A stretch of DNA of 64,000 bases from Thermosphaera aggregans DSM 11486 (GTDB taxonomy: Archaea; Thermoproteota; Thermoprotei_A; Sulfolobales; Desulfurococcaceae): assembly GCF_000092185.1 (NCBI RefSeq), contig NC_014160.1, forward strand, positions 186,001 to 250,000, written 5' to 3'. Both the position numbers and the translations under genes were made by a program. The notes beneath the pieces were generated by a model. The model saw nothing but the letters and a program-made list of their open reading frames with translations. It was not told the origin of the DNA and did not search any database. Position 1 is the first letter of the stretch. Each line of letters starts with the position of its first letter. This document shows positions 10,288-18,191 of the stretch, piece after piece.

Positions 10288-10692
10288 GTGCTGGGGGAAA
10301 CGTTGATTAAGTATTTTTATGCTGAGGATGCTTTTGAAAGAGTTAAGGAAATTGTGAGAACTTTACAGCCCGAGCTCAGTCACATAGATTTGAAAAGAAT
10401 CTTGGTTGTCAGGTCGATAGGAAGTAAGTCCAGAGCTCTCGCTCGAATTCATGGTTTTCCACGCATTTACGCGTTCGCAACGGGAATTAAGCCCTTCTAC
10501 ATTATAGAGTTAATCTCCGAGAGATATGATAAACTTACGGAAGAGGAAAAGTATAAAGTATTGATTCATGAACTTCTCCACATCCCTAGAAACTTCACGG
10601 GGGGTCTAAGACCACACGGTAAATACGTAAACGGAAGGGTGGTTAACCAGCTATATGGGAAATTCCAAGAGCGCCGGATCTCGAAAACCTAA
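10288..10692 (+). CDS. Predicted small metallopeptidase with HELLH motif
   Basis: A 134-residue protein resembling the archaeal predicted metallopeptidases of COG4900. The zinc motif is HELLH (His94, Glu95, His98), followed by a conserved-looking GGLRPHG with a third candidate ligand at His110. GTG 10288 is the longest start, but the GAGGTG that contains it would serve better as the ribosome binding site for TTG 10303, which gives the more natural start MIKYFYAED. Substrate unknown. Confidence 0.75.
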   Translation: MLGETLIKYFYAEDAFERVKEIVRTLQPELSHIDLKRILVVRSIGSKSRALARIHGFPRIYAFATGIKPFYIIELISERYDKLTEEEKYKVLIHELLHIPRNFTGGLRPHGKYVNGRVVNQLYGKFQERRISKT

Positions 10693-10802
10693 GTAATTCG
10701 GTGAAAGCCATTCCCTTCTGCTTAATAATTCCTTGCTAATCTGCCTCGTTTCGGAACCATCCTATAGAGTCAATTATTTTAAGAGATAAATACAGTAATT
10801 CT

Positions 10803-10858
10803 CTTTGATGCTGAGGCCGACATAATCTGAATAATGATGATGGGTCGATTAGCTGAGT
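10803..10858 (+). ncRNA. C/D-box guide RNA
   Basis: The elements occur in the right order and spacing: C-like box TTGATGC (10805-10811, imperfect), D' box CTGA (10827-10830), a 3-base linker, perfect C' box ATGATGA (10834-10840), a 12-base guide, and D box CTGA (10853-10856). A TATA-like TTATTTTAAG lies about 25 bases upstream of the C box. The D' guide contains GGCCGACAU, which can pair with AUGUCGGCU of the universally conserved 23S peptidyl-transferase centre (nine pairs, one G-U). Such RNAs direct 2'-O-methylation with L7Ae, Nop5 and fibrillarin. Confidence 0.6.
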
Positions 10859-10886
10859 CTGGTAAGGAATCATTCTAGCTGGAAGG

Positions 10887-11786
10887 CTACTCGTAAGAGC
10901 ATAGTATCGAGGCTGTTTCTAAATCTGCGAACTCTATTAGTGCATACTCTTTCTCCCCGAACGTCACGCGGTCTATTCGGAGAAGAGGGGATTCAAGCAC
11001 AGAAGACACGTGTTCGACAAGCTCCTCACCCTGCTCTATTTCAATCCAAAAGAGGATTTTCGATTTGTGAAGATGTTCTGTTCTTTTAACATAAGGCGAT
11101 AGGTAGTCATTAGGGTTTGGTGAAACCAGTGTTCCAGGATGATACGGCCCCGCGGCAGGCATTATTACCAACCATTTGTCTTTGTTTAAAGGTGTTTTTT
11201 GGAAAACAGGGAATCTCCTTCCTCCGAAACATTTAATGCTGGGATGTTCATGCCCGATTACTACTATGTCGTATTCTTCCGCGGTAAAGTACTCGTGTCC
11301 GTGAGTGATAAACACTTGGATACCGTCTTCGGAAACGCTTAAGGCGTTAACAACGCTTCCCCCTTCCTGCCTGATTATGTTTCTCACGAAGTTATCATGA
11401 TTTCCTCTCACTAGCAAGAACTCGCTGATACCTCGTTGCCTTAAATACTGCAGGAAGCTCTTAACCTCCATTTTCTCCTGTCTAAGCAACCTGTCGAAAG
11501 CATGTTTCAAATCTCCGTTAACTACTACTCTCTCCACGCTGATGTGTTCTAGAACACGATTCAACATATCGACAATCCTTCGGAACTGGATCCTAGGTAG
11601 GAATATGCCCGAGTAACCGCTTCTTCCACGTAAGGAGTATTCTAATCCTCTTGCAGCAGCCTCCTCGAAGCCTAAGTGTAAATCAGCCATTAAAAGAGTC
11701 TTTCTATTTGCAAGATATAAAAAAGGTGTACCAGGTATAACATGTATTTCAAGGTTCTCCATGTCCGGGAACAGCTTCCGCAACAA
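10887..11786 (-). CDS. Calcineurin-like metallophosphoesterase (COG1407/ICC type)
   Basis: A 299-residue two-metal phosphoesterase. The motifs appear in order: ADLHLG (DxH, about 34-39), NGDLKH (about 95), RGNHDN (about 125), THGHEY (about 160) and VIGHEHP (about 175). This matches archaeal ICC-like phosphoesterases, whose substrate is not settled. The C-terminal 90 residues are a less conserved beta-rich extension. Start could be Met9 rather than Met1. A tRNA-Lys gene lies 29 bases upstream on the same strand. Confidence 0.85.
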   Translation of the reverse strand: MLRKLFPDMENLEIHVIPGTPFLYLANRKTLLMADLHLGFEEAAARGLEYSLRGRSGYSGIFLPRIQFRRIVDMLNRVLEHISVERVVVNGDLKHAFDRLLRQEKMEVKSFLQYLRQRGISEFLLVRGNHDNFVRNIIRQEGGSVVNALSVSEDGIQVFITHGHEYFTAEEYDIVVIGHEHPSIKCFGGRRFPVFQKTPLNKDKWLVIMPAAGPYHPGTLVSPNPNDYLSPYVKRTEHLHKSKILFWIEIEQGEELVEHVSSVLESPLLRIDRVTFGEKEYALIEFADLETASILCSYE

Positions 11787-11815
11787 GCATCCTTCACCGT
11801 GAAGAAAAGAGGTAG

Positions 11816-11889
11816 CGGGCCCGCCGGGATTTGAACCCGGGACCTACGGGTTAAGAGCCCGCCGCTCTACCAGGCTGAGCTACGGGCCC
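11816..11889 (-). tRNA. tRNA-Lys (anticodon CTT)
   Basis: Folds as a complete 74-base tRNA: acceptor GGGCCCG/CGGGCCC, D stem GCTC/GAGC, anticodon arm GCGGG-CTCTTAA-CCCGT giving anticodon CTT, and T arm CCGGG-TTCAAAT-CCCGG. There is no intron and the CCA end is not encoded. It lies just upstream of the phosphoesterase gene on the same strand. Confidence 0.97.
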
Positions 11890-11922
11890 CAAGCTTCTTT
11901 AATAATCCAAGAGCTTTTATAT

Positions 11923-12438
11923 TTATTTCTCCATTTTCAACGAAACCTTCACAGCAACATATTGGATGAGGAGGATGGTTCCAACAACTAATAGTATCAG
12001 AGCGAGAATAGAAAGGGTTGCATACGGGAAAGCAGTAATCTCGAGCTTGTAGTATACCCTTACCCGTGTCCCCACCGAGTCAAACACGATCACGTTTTCG
12101 AAAACGCTCAAATTTGAAAATTGGTAGGAATAAGTCTCCCCGCCAGGTAGGATTATTGAATGCATAACTGTTTCATTGGCTTTAAAAGTTATGTTGACCG
12201 GGTTCACCCCTTCATTAAGGAACGCAAAGTCAATTCTTCTAGCATTGAACACTCTAGGCTCCTGTGTAAGCATGCTCAGAGTGTAGAAAGATGTTCCATT
12301 TATTTCTATGTTTTTCGAACCCTCGACAATGTTTAAGGCTTCATAGCTTCCTATGAAAGACAGGATTATTGATGATAAGAGCAAACCTACTGCCAGTAAT
12401 AGTAAAGTCCTAGACGTTAAAAGCAACTTCCCCACCAT
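11923..12438 (-). CDS. Two-helix membrane protein with extracellular domain
   Basis: A 171-residue protein with a hydrophobic N-terminal helix (about 9-30), a beta-rich middle with several NxS/T sites (about 35-135), and a C-terminal helix (about 137-163). This puts the middle outside the cell. I do not recognise a family. It is transcribed away from the next gene, and the two share a short AT-rich promoter gap (12439-12480). Confidence 0.65.
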   Translation of the reverse strand: MVGKLLLTSRTLLLLAVGLLLSSIILSFIGSYEALNIVEGSKNIEINGTSFYTLSMLTQEPRVFNARRIDFAFLNEGVNPVNITFKANETVMHSIILPGGETYSYQFSNLSVFENVIVFDSVGTRVRVYYKLEITAFPYATLSILALILLVVGTILLIQYVAVKVSLKMEK

Positions 12439-12480
12439 TTTTTAAAATACCTTCTAGTTATTATTTAAGAATGTGAGAAA

Positions 12481-13113
12481 TTGTCGCTGAAAGATAGGCA
12501 GAGGAATAGGAAGCTCACAGAGTTTTTCAAGAAAAACGTTGAAAAGGCTTCCACGAATAAAGTTGAAGGAAGCATTAGTGAGCAACCCAAACAACCGGAA
12601 TCTAGTGTTGAAGAAGATGTTACGAAGCAAATCTTAGAACTGGTTGAATCCAGGACCAGCCAGTTAAAAGCGAAGAGCCAAGTTGGAGAAGAACCGGATA
12701 AAAAACCGCCGCAAGCAAAGCCGCCTCAATCATTAGGTGACGAATTATTGGAGCAGATTGTTGCGGAGGAGATAAAGCCTATTGAATGCGATAGTAAGGG
12801 TTTCTGTACAGATGGTATAAAAGTGGGGGATTTCTTTGTAGATAAATATGGAGTGAAGAGGCAGAGAGGCTTCGTAAATACAACGAGGTTGCCGGTATAC
12901 CTGGATGTAGTAGTAGAAGAAGCGAAGGTTGCCCCGCTTTTATCAAGGGCTTATTCTATCGAGACTAGTAGAAATGCTCTTGCGATAGTACCGGAAGACT
13001 TCATATGCGAGTTGCAGGAACGATATGGCGTAGTCTTGCAAGGGTTTGAAAAATGTTCGCAGGGGAGAGGAGTCTCAGCGTTTGATACTCATGGGAAAAG
13101 AAAGGTGAGGTAA
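12481..13113 (+). CDS. Conserved hypothetical protein, charged N-terminus
   Basis: A 210-residue protein starting at TTG 12481, apparently with almost no leader. Residues 1-95 are charged, low in hydrophobics and probably disordered. Residues 95-200 form a compact domain with three cysteines (about 99, 104 and 168) and a basic tail. No family is recognised. The pattern of an unstructured arm on a small domain would fit a DNA- or ribosome-associated protein, but that is a guess. Confidence 0.6.
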   Translation: MSLKDRQRNRKLTEFFKKNVEKASTNKVEGSISEQPKQPESSVEEDVTKQILELVESRTSQLKAKSQVGEEPDKKPPQAKPPQSLGDELLEQIVAEEIKPIECDSKGFCTDGIKVGDFFVDKYGVKRQRGFVNTTRLPVYLDVVVEEAKVAPLLSRAYSIETSRNALAIVPEDFICELQERYGVVLQGFEKCSQGRGVSAFDTHGKRKVR

Positions 13114-13118
13114 AAAAA

Positions 13119-13472
13119 TTAGTGGATGGGAGTCCTGTAGTATGTTTTGCCTTCCTCGATATCTGTCATTAAACGAGGAGTTCTCTTCCTCCTCCTCTTC
13201 TTACCCGCTCTAGGCTCCCATTCCATGCCCGGTGTGCCCAGGCTCCCATCTGGGTACTCTACTATCATTTTCAATGCTAAGAGATGATTAACCGCTCTCC
13301 TAACCCTGTCCTCTCCAGCGATACCGCTGAACTCTTTAACCAGTTCATCAAAGAATAACGGCCTACCTTTATTCTTAATAGCATTTAGCACCATCTCTGG
13401 GAGCTCGCTGTCACGTGGTGCTATTTCAACCACCAAGTCGACGTCTTCGTACACTATTTTCCCTTTAACCAT
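13119..13472 (-). CDS. Putative winged-helix DNA-binding protein
   Basis: A 117-residue protein. Residues 20-75 have the helix-helix-helix-wing pattern of a winged helix (ELPEMVLNAIKNKGRPLFFDELV... then RRAVNHLLALKMI and a wing). The tail has a basic patch, KKRRRKRTPR (about 90-99), that could contact DNA. It is divergent from iorA across a 118-base gap holding a spaced inverted repeat, which fits a local regulator that also controls itself. Function is inferred from fold and context. Confidence 0.62.
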   Translation of the reverse strand: MVKGKIVYEDVDLVVEIAPRDSELPEMVLNAIKNKGRPLFFDELVKEFSGIAGEDRVRRAVNHLLALKMIVEYPDGSLGTPGMEWEPRAGKKRRRKRTPRLMTDIEEGKTYYRTPIH

Positions 13473-13491
13473 ATTATCACCATTTATTAAT

Positions 13492-13538
13492 TAGTGGGAA
13501 TCTAAATATATAAACTTTATCACTCATTAATCCCACTA
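13492..13538. promoter_or_regulatory. Spaced inverted repeat between iorA and the winged-helix gene
   Basis: TAGTGGGA (13492-13499) and its exact complement TCCCACTA (13531-13538) flank an AT-rich core containing ATATATAA, a likely TATA box. The arms are 39 bases apart centre to centre. The site sits between two divergent genes, one of them a putative DNA-binding protein, so it is a good operator candidate. Confidence 0.5.
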
Positions 13539-13590
13539 CGTAAAGAAATATTCATTAACCCTGTTCTTTATTACCATTATTGCGTGATTA

Positions 13591-15504
13591 TTGATGCACC
13601 CAGTTCTCGCAAGAAAAGGCGAGACAGTCTTGTTAATGGGAAATGAGGCGGTTGCGAGGGGAGCGTTAGAGTCCGGAATCTGCTTGGCTGCGGCATATCC
13701 AGGAACACCATCCACCGAAATAGTTGAGACTCTTTCAGAAGTAGCCAAGGATTTGAAGATATGGGTTGAGTGGAGCGTCAATGAGAAGGTCGCGTTCGAA
13801 ACAGCTTATGCTGCAGCGATTTCAGGAGTTAAGAGCCTAACAGCAATGAAGCATGTTGGATTGAATGTCGCGGCCGATATTTTAATGAGCAGTGCTTATG
13901 CGGGCGTTAAGGCGGGATTCGTGATCGTTTCAGCTGATGATCCCGGACACCATAGTAGCCAGAACGAGCAGGATAATAGATGGTACGGGTTCATATCTCA
14001 TATACCCGTTGTAGAGCCGAGCAGTCCTAGGGAGGCATATTATTTTACTAAAGAGTCGTTTAAACTGAGTGAGAAGTACGGGCACCCAGTTATACTGAGG
14101 ACGACTACGAGGCTGAGTCACACTAGGCAACCCGTAACACTCGAGGAAGACCTACCGGCATCACCAGTGTGTAAAGGTGTTTTTGAAAAAGCAATTGATA
14201 GATGGGTTCTTGTTCCAGGCCATGCTAAGAAGCTTAAAATCAAGCTTCTAGAAATTTGGAAGAAGATTCAGTACGATACTAGTGAGCCCTTTGCGAAGAT
14301 TATAAACCCGGGTATGAAAGATGTGATAATCGCCAGCGGGATAGCATACTCGCATGTTGAAGAAGCTTTAAGAATTGCAGGTTTGGAATCAAAGGTTACT
14401 ATTTTAAAAGTCAACATGCCGGTGCCAGTTCCAAGAAAACCCGTTGAAGAAGTGTTGCGAAACGCGGAGAGAGTGTTAATCGTGGAGGAGCTTGACCCTG
14501 TGGTCGAGAAGCAAGTAAAAAGTATTTCAAAAGAACTAGGACTTGCCTGTGAAATATATGGTAAAGAATACATCCCGGAAAACGATGAACTCTCCCTGCA
14601 GGTTGTTTACAATGGAATATGCAGATTCTCCGGTAAGTGCGACCCTGTGATGTGGGAAAGTATTGGCGAATTAAAACTGGAGCCCCAAATACCTCCCCGA
14701 CCTCCAGTATTATGTCCCGGATGTCCTCACAGGAGTAGCTACTATATTGTAAAAACTGCTTTGAACAAGGCTGGAATAAGGAAAGTTATATTCACCGGTG
14801 ATATAGGGTGCTACACTCTAGGGTTCCAGAAACCGTTCGAGACCCAAATGACTAGTTTCGAAATGGGCGGTGCAATAGGCATAGCCCACGGGTTGAGCAA
14901 GGTGGTGGATGAGGCTATTGTGGCGGTTGTGGGAGATTCAACGTTCTATCATGCGGGGATCCCTGGAGTAATCAACCTTGTTTTCAATAAGGGAAGAGCT
15001 ATCCCGATGATCCTAGATAATTCAGTGACAGCTATGACAGGGCATCAGCCCCATCCTGGCACAGGCGTTACAGCTGTTGGAGAACCCACAGTTAGAATCC
15101 TGCCCGAGAATATTTTAAGGGCAATAGGGTTTGAAACCTTCGTAATCAATCCTTTAAAGGTTAAAGACTCTATCTCCGTACTCGCGAAAGCTCTTGAAGA
15201 ATTCAAGGATGGGAAAAACATTGCAATAATATCCAGGGCTCGTTGCGCTCTCGAGGTCTTAAGGGATGCTAGGAAAACTAAAACAGTACTCCCCGTGTAC
15301 AAGGTAGACCCAGAGAAGTGTACAGGGTGCTTGGCCTGTGTCAATTTATCCGCGTGCCCAGCACTCGTATTGGAGCCTGACAGTAGGAAACCAGTCATCA
15401 TTGAGGAATTGTGTGCAGGTTGTGGCCTGTGCGCAAGCATATGCCCGTTTAATGCTATCAGCGTTGCCAATACTCCAACACAGGACTGGGAGAAACTATG
15501 GTAG
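13591..15504 (+). CDS. iorA: Indolepyruvate ferredoxin oxidoreductase, alpha subunit
   Basis: Large subunit of the TPP enzyme that oxidatively decarboxylates aryl pyruvates to aryl-acetyl-CoA with ferredoxin as acceptor, in aromatic amino acid fermentation. The 637-residue protein has the pyrimidine-binding domain first (AAYPGTPSTEI near 31), a middle domain, the TPP/Mg domain (GDIGCYT near 404, GDSTFYHAG near 448), and a C-terminal two-cluster ferredoxin domain (CTGCLACVNLSACP and CAGCGLCASICP). TTG 13591 or ATG 13594 is the start. iorB follows at once. Confidence 0.96.
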   Translation: MMHPVLARKGETVLLMGNEAVARGALESGICLAAAYPGTPSTEIVETLSEVAKDLKIWVEWSVNEKVAFETAYAAAISGVKSLTAMKHVGLNVAADILMSSAYAGVKAGFVIVSADDPGHHSSQNEQDNRWYGFISHIPVVEPSSPREAYYFTKESFKLSEKYGHPVILRTTTRLSHTRQPVTLEEDLPASPVCKGVFEKAIDRWVLVPGHAKKLKIKLLEIWKKIQYDTSEPFAKIINPGMKDVIIASGIAYSHVEEALRIAGLESKVTILKVNMPVPVPRKPVEEVLRNAERVLIVEELDPVVEKQVKSISKELGLACEIYGKEYIPENDELSLQVVYNGICRFSGKCDPVMWESIGELKLEPQIPPRPPVLCPGCPHRSSYYIVKTALNKAGIRKVIFTGDIGCYTLGFQKPFETQMTSFEMGGAIGIAHGLSKVVDEAIVAVVGDSTFYHAGIPGVINLVFNKGRAIPMILDNSVTAMTGHQPHPGTGVTAVGEPTVRILPENILRAIGFETFVINPLKVKDSISVLAKALEEFKDGKNIAIISRARCALEVLRDARKTKTVLPVYKVDPEKCTGCLACVNLSACPALVLEPDSRKPVIIEELCAGCGLCASICPFNAISVANTPTQDWEKLW

Positions 15505-15513
15505 GTGGTCCTG

Positions 15514-16116
15514 ATGAAGAGTCGGTTTAATCTAATACTAGTAGGAGTCGGTGGACAAGGCTTAATCACTCTGGGAAGGTTGATAGGCGAAGCCTGCATT
15601 AGGGCAGGCTTGAACGTTACAGTTGCCGAAGTCCACGGAATGAGCCAGAGAGGCGGAAGCGTCGTCGTTCATGTTAGAATAGGCGAGGGGGACTCCCCTG
15701 TGATACCTCTTGGGGGAGCACACCACATCATAGCCATGGAGGTTTTGGAAGCAGGGAGATCGGCGAGATACGCTAATAGGGATACTGTGATGGTTGTAAA
15801 CGATCTGCTACTTCCACCGCCCCTGGCCAAACATCCTGGCAAGAAAGAAGTGATCGATGCTTTGAAAAGCAAATTAGAAAGAGTCTATATATACGATGCG
15901 GAAGGAGTTAGTAAGAAAATTATGGGAACGCCCATATCATCCAACATTGCACTTCTCGGATTCAGCCTAGGGGTTAACCCCGCGCTTGAAAGCCTAATAA
16001 GCCGGGTCGCGGTCGAAAAAGCCTTAGAGGCCATCTTCAAGGAGAAGGCTCTCGACTTAAATAAGAAAGTGTTTGAAGAAGCGTTCAGGGAGGGAAGATC
16101 GAATATTGGGGGATGA
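15514..16116 (+). CDS. iorB: Indolepyruvate ferredoxin oxidoreductase, beta subunit
   Basis: Gamma/beta-type subunit of the same enzyme. It opens with the glycine-rich LVGVGGQGLITLGRLIGEA and then has VHGMSQRGGSVVVHVR, both typical of pyruvate/ketoacid oxidoreductase gamma domains. I take ATG 15514 as the start because GGTGGT just upstream is a ribosome binding site; GTG 15505 is the longer alternative. It lies directly behind iorA in one operon. Confidence 0.95.
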   Translation: MKSRFNLILVGVGGQGLITLGRLIGEACIRAGLNVTVAEVHGMSQRGGSVVVHVRIGEGDSPVIPLGGAHHIIAMEVLEAGRSARYANRDTVMVVNDLLLPPPLAKHPGKKEVIDALKSKLERVYIYDAEGVSKKIMGTPISSNIALLGFSLGVNPALESLISRVAVEKALEAIFKEKALDLNKKVFEEAFREGRSNIGG

Positions 16117-16291
16117 AAAAAACTTAATTCGTGAAAGAATTGAAGAAGCAATAGACTTGATCGATAAATTGGAGAGAACCGTGTCAAGGCTTCAATCGGG
16201 AGACAAGGTAACCCCCGGAACACTGTTTCAAATTTATGAAACCTTAATTACTCTTCGCGAGAAAATCGTTGATATTAGAAATTTAACCTAA
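16106..16291 (+). CDS. Small helical protein downstream of iorB
   Basis: A predicted two- or three-helix protein of about 61 residues, rich in Leu, Glu and Lys with heptad-like spacing. It overlaps the end of iorB by 11 bases. I favour TTG 16106 because GGGAGG lies 12 bases upstream; TTG 16073 would give a longer N-terminus that lies wholly inside iorB. No family is recognised. Translation coupling to iorB is likely. Confidence 0.5.
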   Translation: MGDEKNLIRERIEEAIDLIDKLERTVSRLQSGDKVTPGTLFQIYETLITLREKIVDIRNLT

Positions 16292-16803
16292 CCCTCTTTT
16301 TCCTCTACACTACTCAAATCTTGGTATGGTCTATATGTGTAAACAGTGCCAACTTCCTGAGGGATAAGCTTTTCAATATATGCGTGGGGAGATGTGAAAA
16401 CGATCTTCGACGCTTTAGCAACAGTTTTTACGCTGGTCAGCCTTGATAACCATGCTTCCACGGTGTTTAAAACGTGAACGTGAGTTTTAAATAAGTAGGT
16501 TTTACGCGCGTTCAACTCGCTTATCCAGATGTGTCCTCTACTGCCAATCGAAACTAGGTTTACGCAGTGTGCGTTTTCAACGAGTAACGGGTTTTTCACG
16601 GGCATTAGAAAGCAGTTTTCCCCTGCCAAGAGAGTTATTTTACCTCCTCCTAGAATAATGACATCACGACCTATGATCAGCTCCGCGTCTACGAATCCCT
16701 TTATCACTATTTCCCCGCAACTCACTACATGGTCTCGGAACCCATTTAGGTAGTAGCTAGCTTCGCAAACACTGGCATCCCTGTCCATCATCCCCATCAT
16801 CAC
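16288..16803 (-). CDS. Hypothetical protein with beta-rich core
   Basis: A 171-residue protein with alternating short hydrophobic strands (IVIKGFVDAELIIGRDVIIL..., about 32-60), which could be a small beta-helix or jelly roll. No signal peptide and no catalytic motif are evident. It runs convergent to the small gene after iorB, overlapping it by 4 bases. Function unknown. Confidence 0.55.
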   Translation of the reverse strand: MMMGMMDRDASVCEASYYLNGFRDHVVSCGEIVIKGFVDAELIIGRDVIILGGGKITLLAGENCFLMPVKNPLLVENAHCVNLVSIGSRGHIWISELNARKTYLFKTHVHVLNTVEAWLSRLTSVKTVAKASKIVFTSPHAYIEKLIPQEVGTVYTYRPYQDLSSVEEKEG

Positions 16804-16873
16804 TTTTTATGAGATAGTATTGAAAGGAATATAATAAAATGACTGTGTGAATGGTAAATGAGGTAAGCGATCC

Positions 16874-17827
16874 ATGGAGCTAATAGGCATTGATACGCTG
16901 GTTATCGAAAGGATGTCGAGGACTATTCAGAGAAATAGGGAGAGGATGGAAAAAATAGATTTGTTTGACCCCAAATTTTATCCCTCCAAAGACGAGGGCG
17001 AGGAAGAAGTACTAAGATACTTCACTGTAATGGTCGCCATGGATCACCGCTTGAGTCGACCTGGAAGAGTGTATGAAGCATGCCTGGAGGATGGTTGCTA
17101 CAAGGGGGCTGATCTCCTCTACCGGCTTGGTAAGAAGAAATTCGACGAAAACCCTGATTTCTTCACCCCTGAACATTTATCAAAAATTAATAAAGAGGAC
17201 GTTGAAAAATGGCTGAGCGCTGGCAACGCTCGACCTGTAGACATCGAATTAAGAACCTATCTTCTGCGGGACCTAGGTGTGAAGTTAATCAAGTTGTACG
17301 ATGGGAAAATCTCGTCACTCTTAGAGGCAACTAGTAGTAGGCTCCACGGAGATGGAATAAACCCGGGCCTCGCAGACCTCCTAAGAGTTTTCAGGGCTTA
17401 CGAGGATCCAGTCGAGAAGAAATCAATGCTTCTCGCCAAGATTCTCTATTTCAGAGAATTGTTTAATCCCTTAGACAAGCCCTACATACCTGTCGACAAC
17501 CACTTGACACGAATCGCGTTGAGGACAGGAATGGTAGTTATCTCTGGTAGGTTGTGGAATAATATCGTAAATATGAGAGAAGTGACAGCGAGCGACGATA
17601 TTTTGATTCGTTTAACCGTGAGAGAAGCCTACGGGCTACTTTCGGAAAAGAGTGGTCTGAGCGTTTGGGAGCTTGACGACCACTTCTGGATACATGGAAG
17701 AACAATATGTACTAGAAGTGAACAACCCTTGTGTGAAAAATGCATGTTTAAGGGCTTCTGCAGGGCTCGCAAGAACAATGCATTTATGGTGTACGAACAC
17801 ATATATTATAATACATGGTATTACTGA
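16874..17827 (+). CDS. Qng1-like N-glycosylase with C-terminal 4Fe-4S loop
   Basis: A 317-residue helical protein. The stretch 75-170 (GCYKGADLLY, then HLSKINKEDVEKWL, then a residue run ending LLRDLGVKLIKLYDGKISSLL) follows the order of conserved segments in Qng1/DUF2419, the queuosine-nucleotide N-glycosylase, whose fold is related to HhH-GPD DNA glycosylases. VDNHLTRIALRTG near 205 matches its later aspartate motif region. The C-terminus adds C-x7-C-x2-C-x5-C, like the endonuclease III Fe-S loop. The Qng1 link is my recall of the family pattern; a DNA glycosylase role is the alternative. Confidence 0.6.
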   Translation: MELIGIDTLVIERMSRTIQRNRERMEKIDLFDPKFYPSKDEGEEEVLRYFTVMVAMDHRLSRPGRVYEACLEDGCYKGADLLYRLGKKKFDENPDFFTPEHLSKINKEDVEKWLSAGNARPVDIELRTYLLRDLGVKLIKLYDGKISSLLEATSSRLHGDGINPGLADLLRVFRAYEDPVEKKSMLLAKILYFRELFNPLDKPYIPVDNHLTRIALRTGMVVISGRLWNNIVNMREVTASDDILIRLTVREAYGLLSEKSGLSVWELDDHFWIHGRTICTRSEQPLCEKCMFKGFCRARKNNAFMVYEHIYYNTWYY

Positions 17828-17837
17828 GGGGTGAAGA

Positions 17838-18191
17838 ATTATCTCAGAAAGAGACATACGAGAATTACTATCCTTGAACAGTGTTGAGAAAACAATCATG
17901 GAGTACTTCCTTAAAAACATAAGCGTTGGGGAAATCGTAGCGGTAATTGATCTAAGAGAGGAAGTAAAGAAAAAAATAAGGAGTGGAGAACTGACGTACG
18001 GGGAAATCGACGATGCCGTTATTGAGCGAGATTTGCTAACAATTATCACCAGCCTCATTAAGCGAGGATTCCTCGAATACAATATGGGGGTTTTCAACCT
18101 TGCTGGTTGGATAAGAGACTACTTGAAAAAGAAGTACAAGTCCCTAGACCCCGGCGTCTCCAAGAGCCTAGAAAAAATAGTTAATGATTAG
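17838..18191 (+). CDS. Small helical/winged-helix-like protein, apparent ATT start
   Basis: About 117 residues, mostly helices, ending in a basic segment (RDYLKKKYK). The first ATG/GTG/TTG in frame is TTG 17874, but it has no ribosome binding site. The frame stays open to 17838 with natural-looking sequence (SERDIRELLSLN), and GAGGGGTGA at 17826-17834 sits directly before an ATT at 17838. I therefore propose ATT as the start. Residues 20-100 could form a winged helix. Function unknown; it follows the Qng1-like gene by 10 bases. Confidence 0.55.
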   Translation: MISERDIRELLSLNSVEKTIMEYFLKNISVGEIVAVIDLREEVKKKIRSGELTYGEIDDAVIERDLLTIITSLIKRGFLEYNMGVFNLAGWIRDYLKKKYKSLDPGVSKSLEKIVND

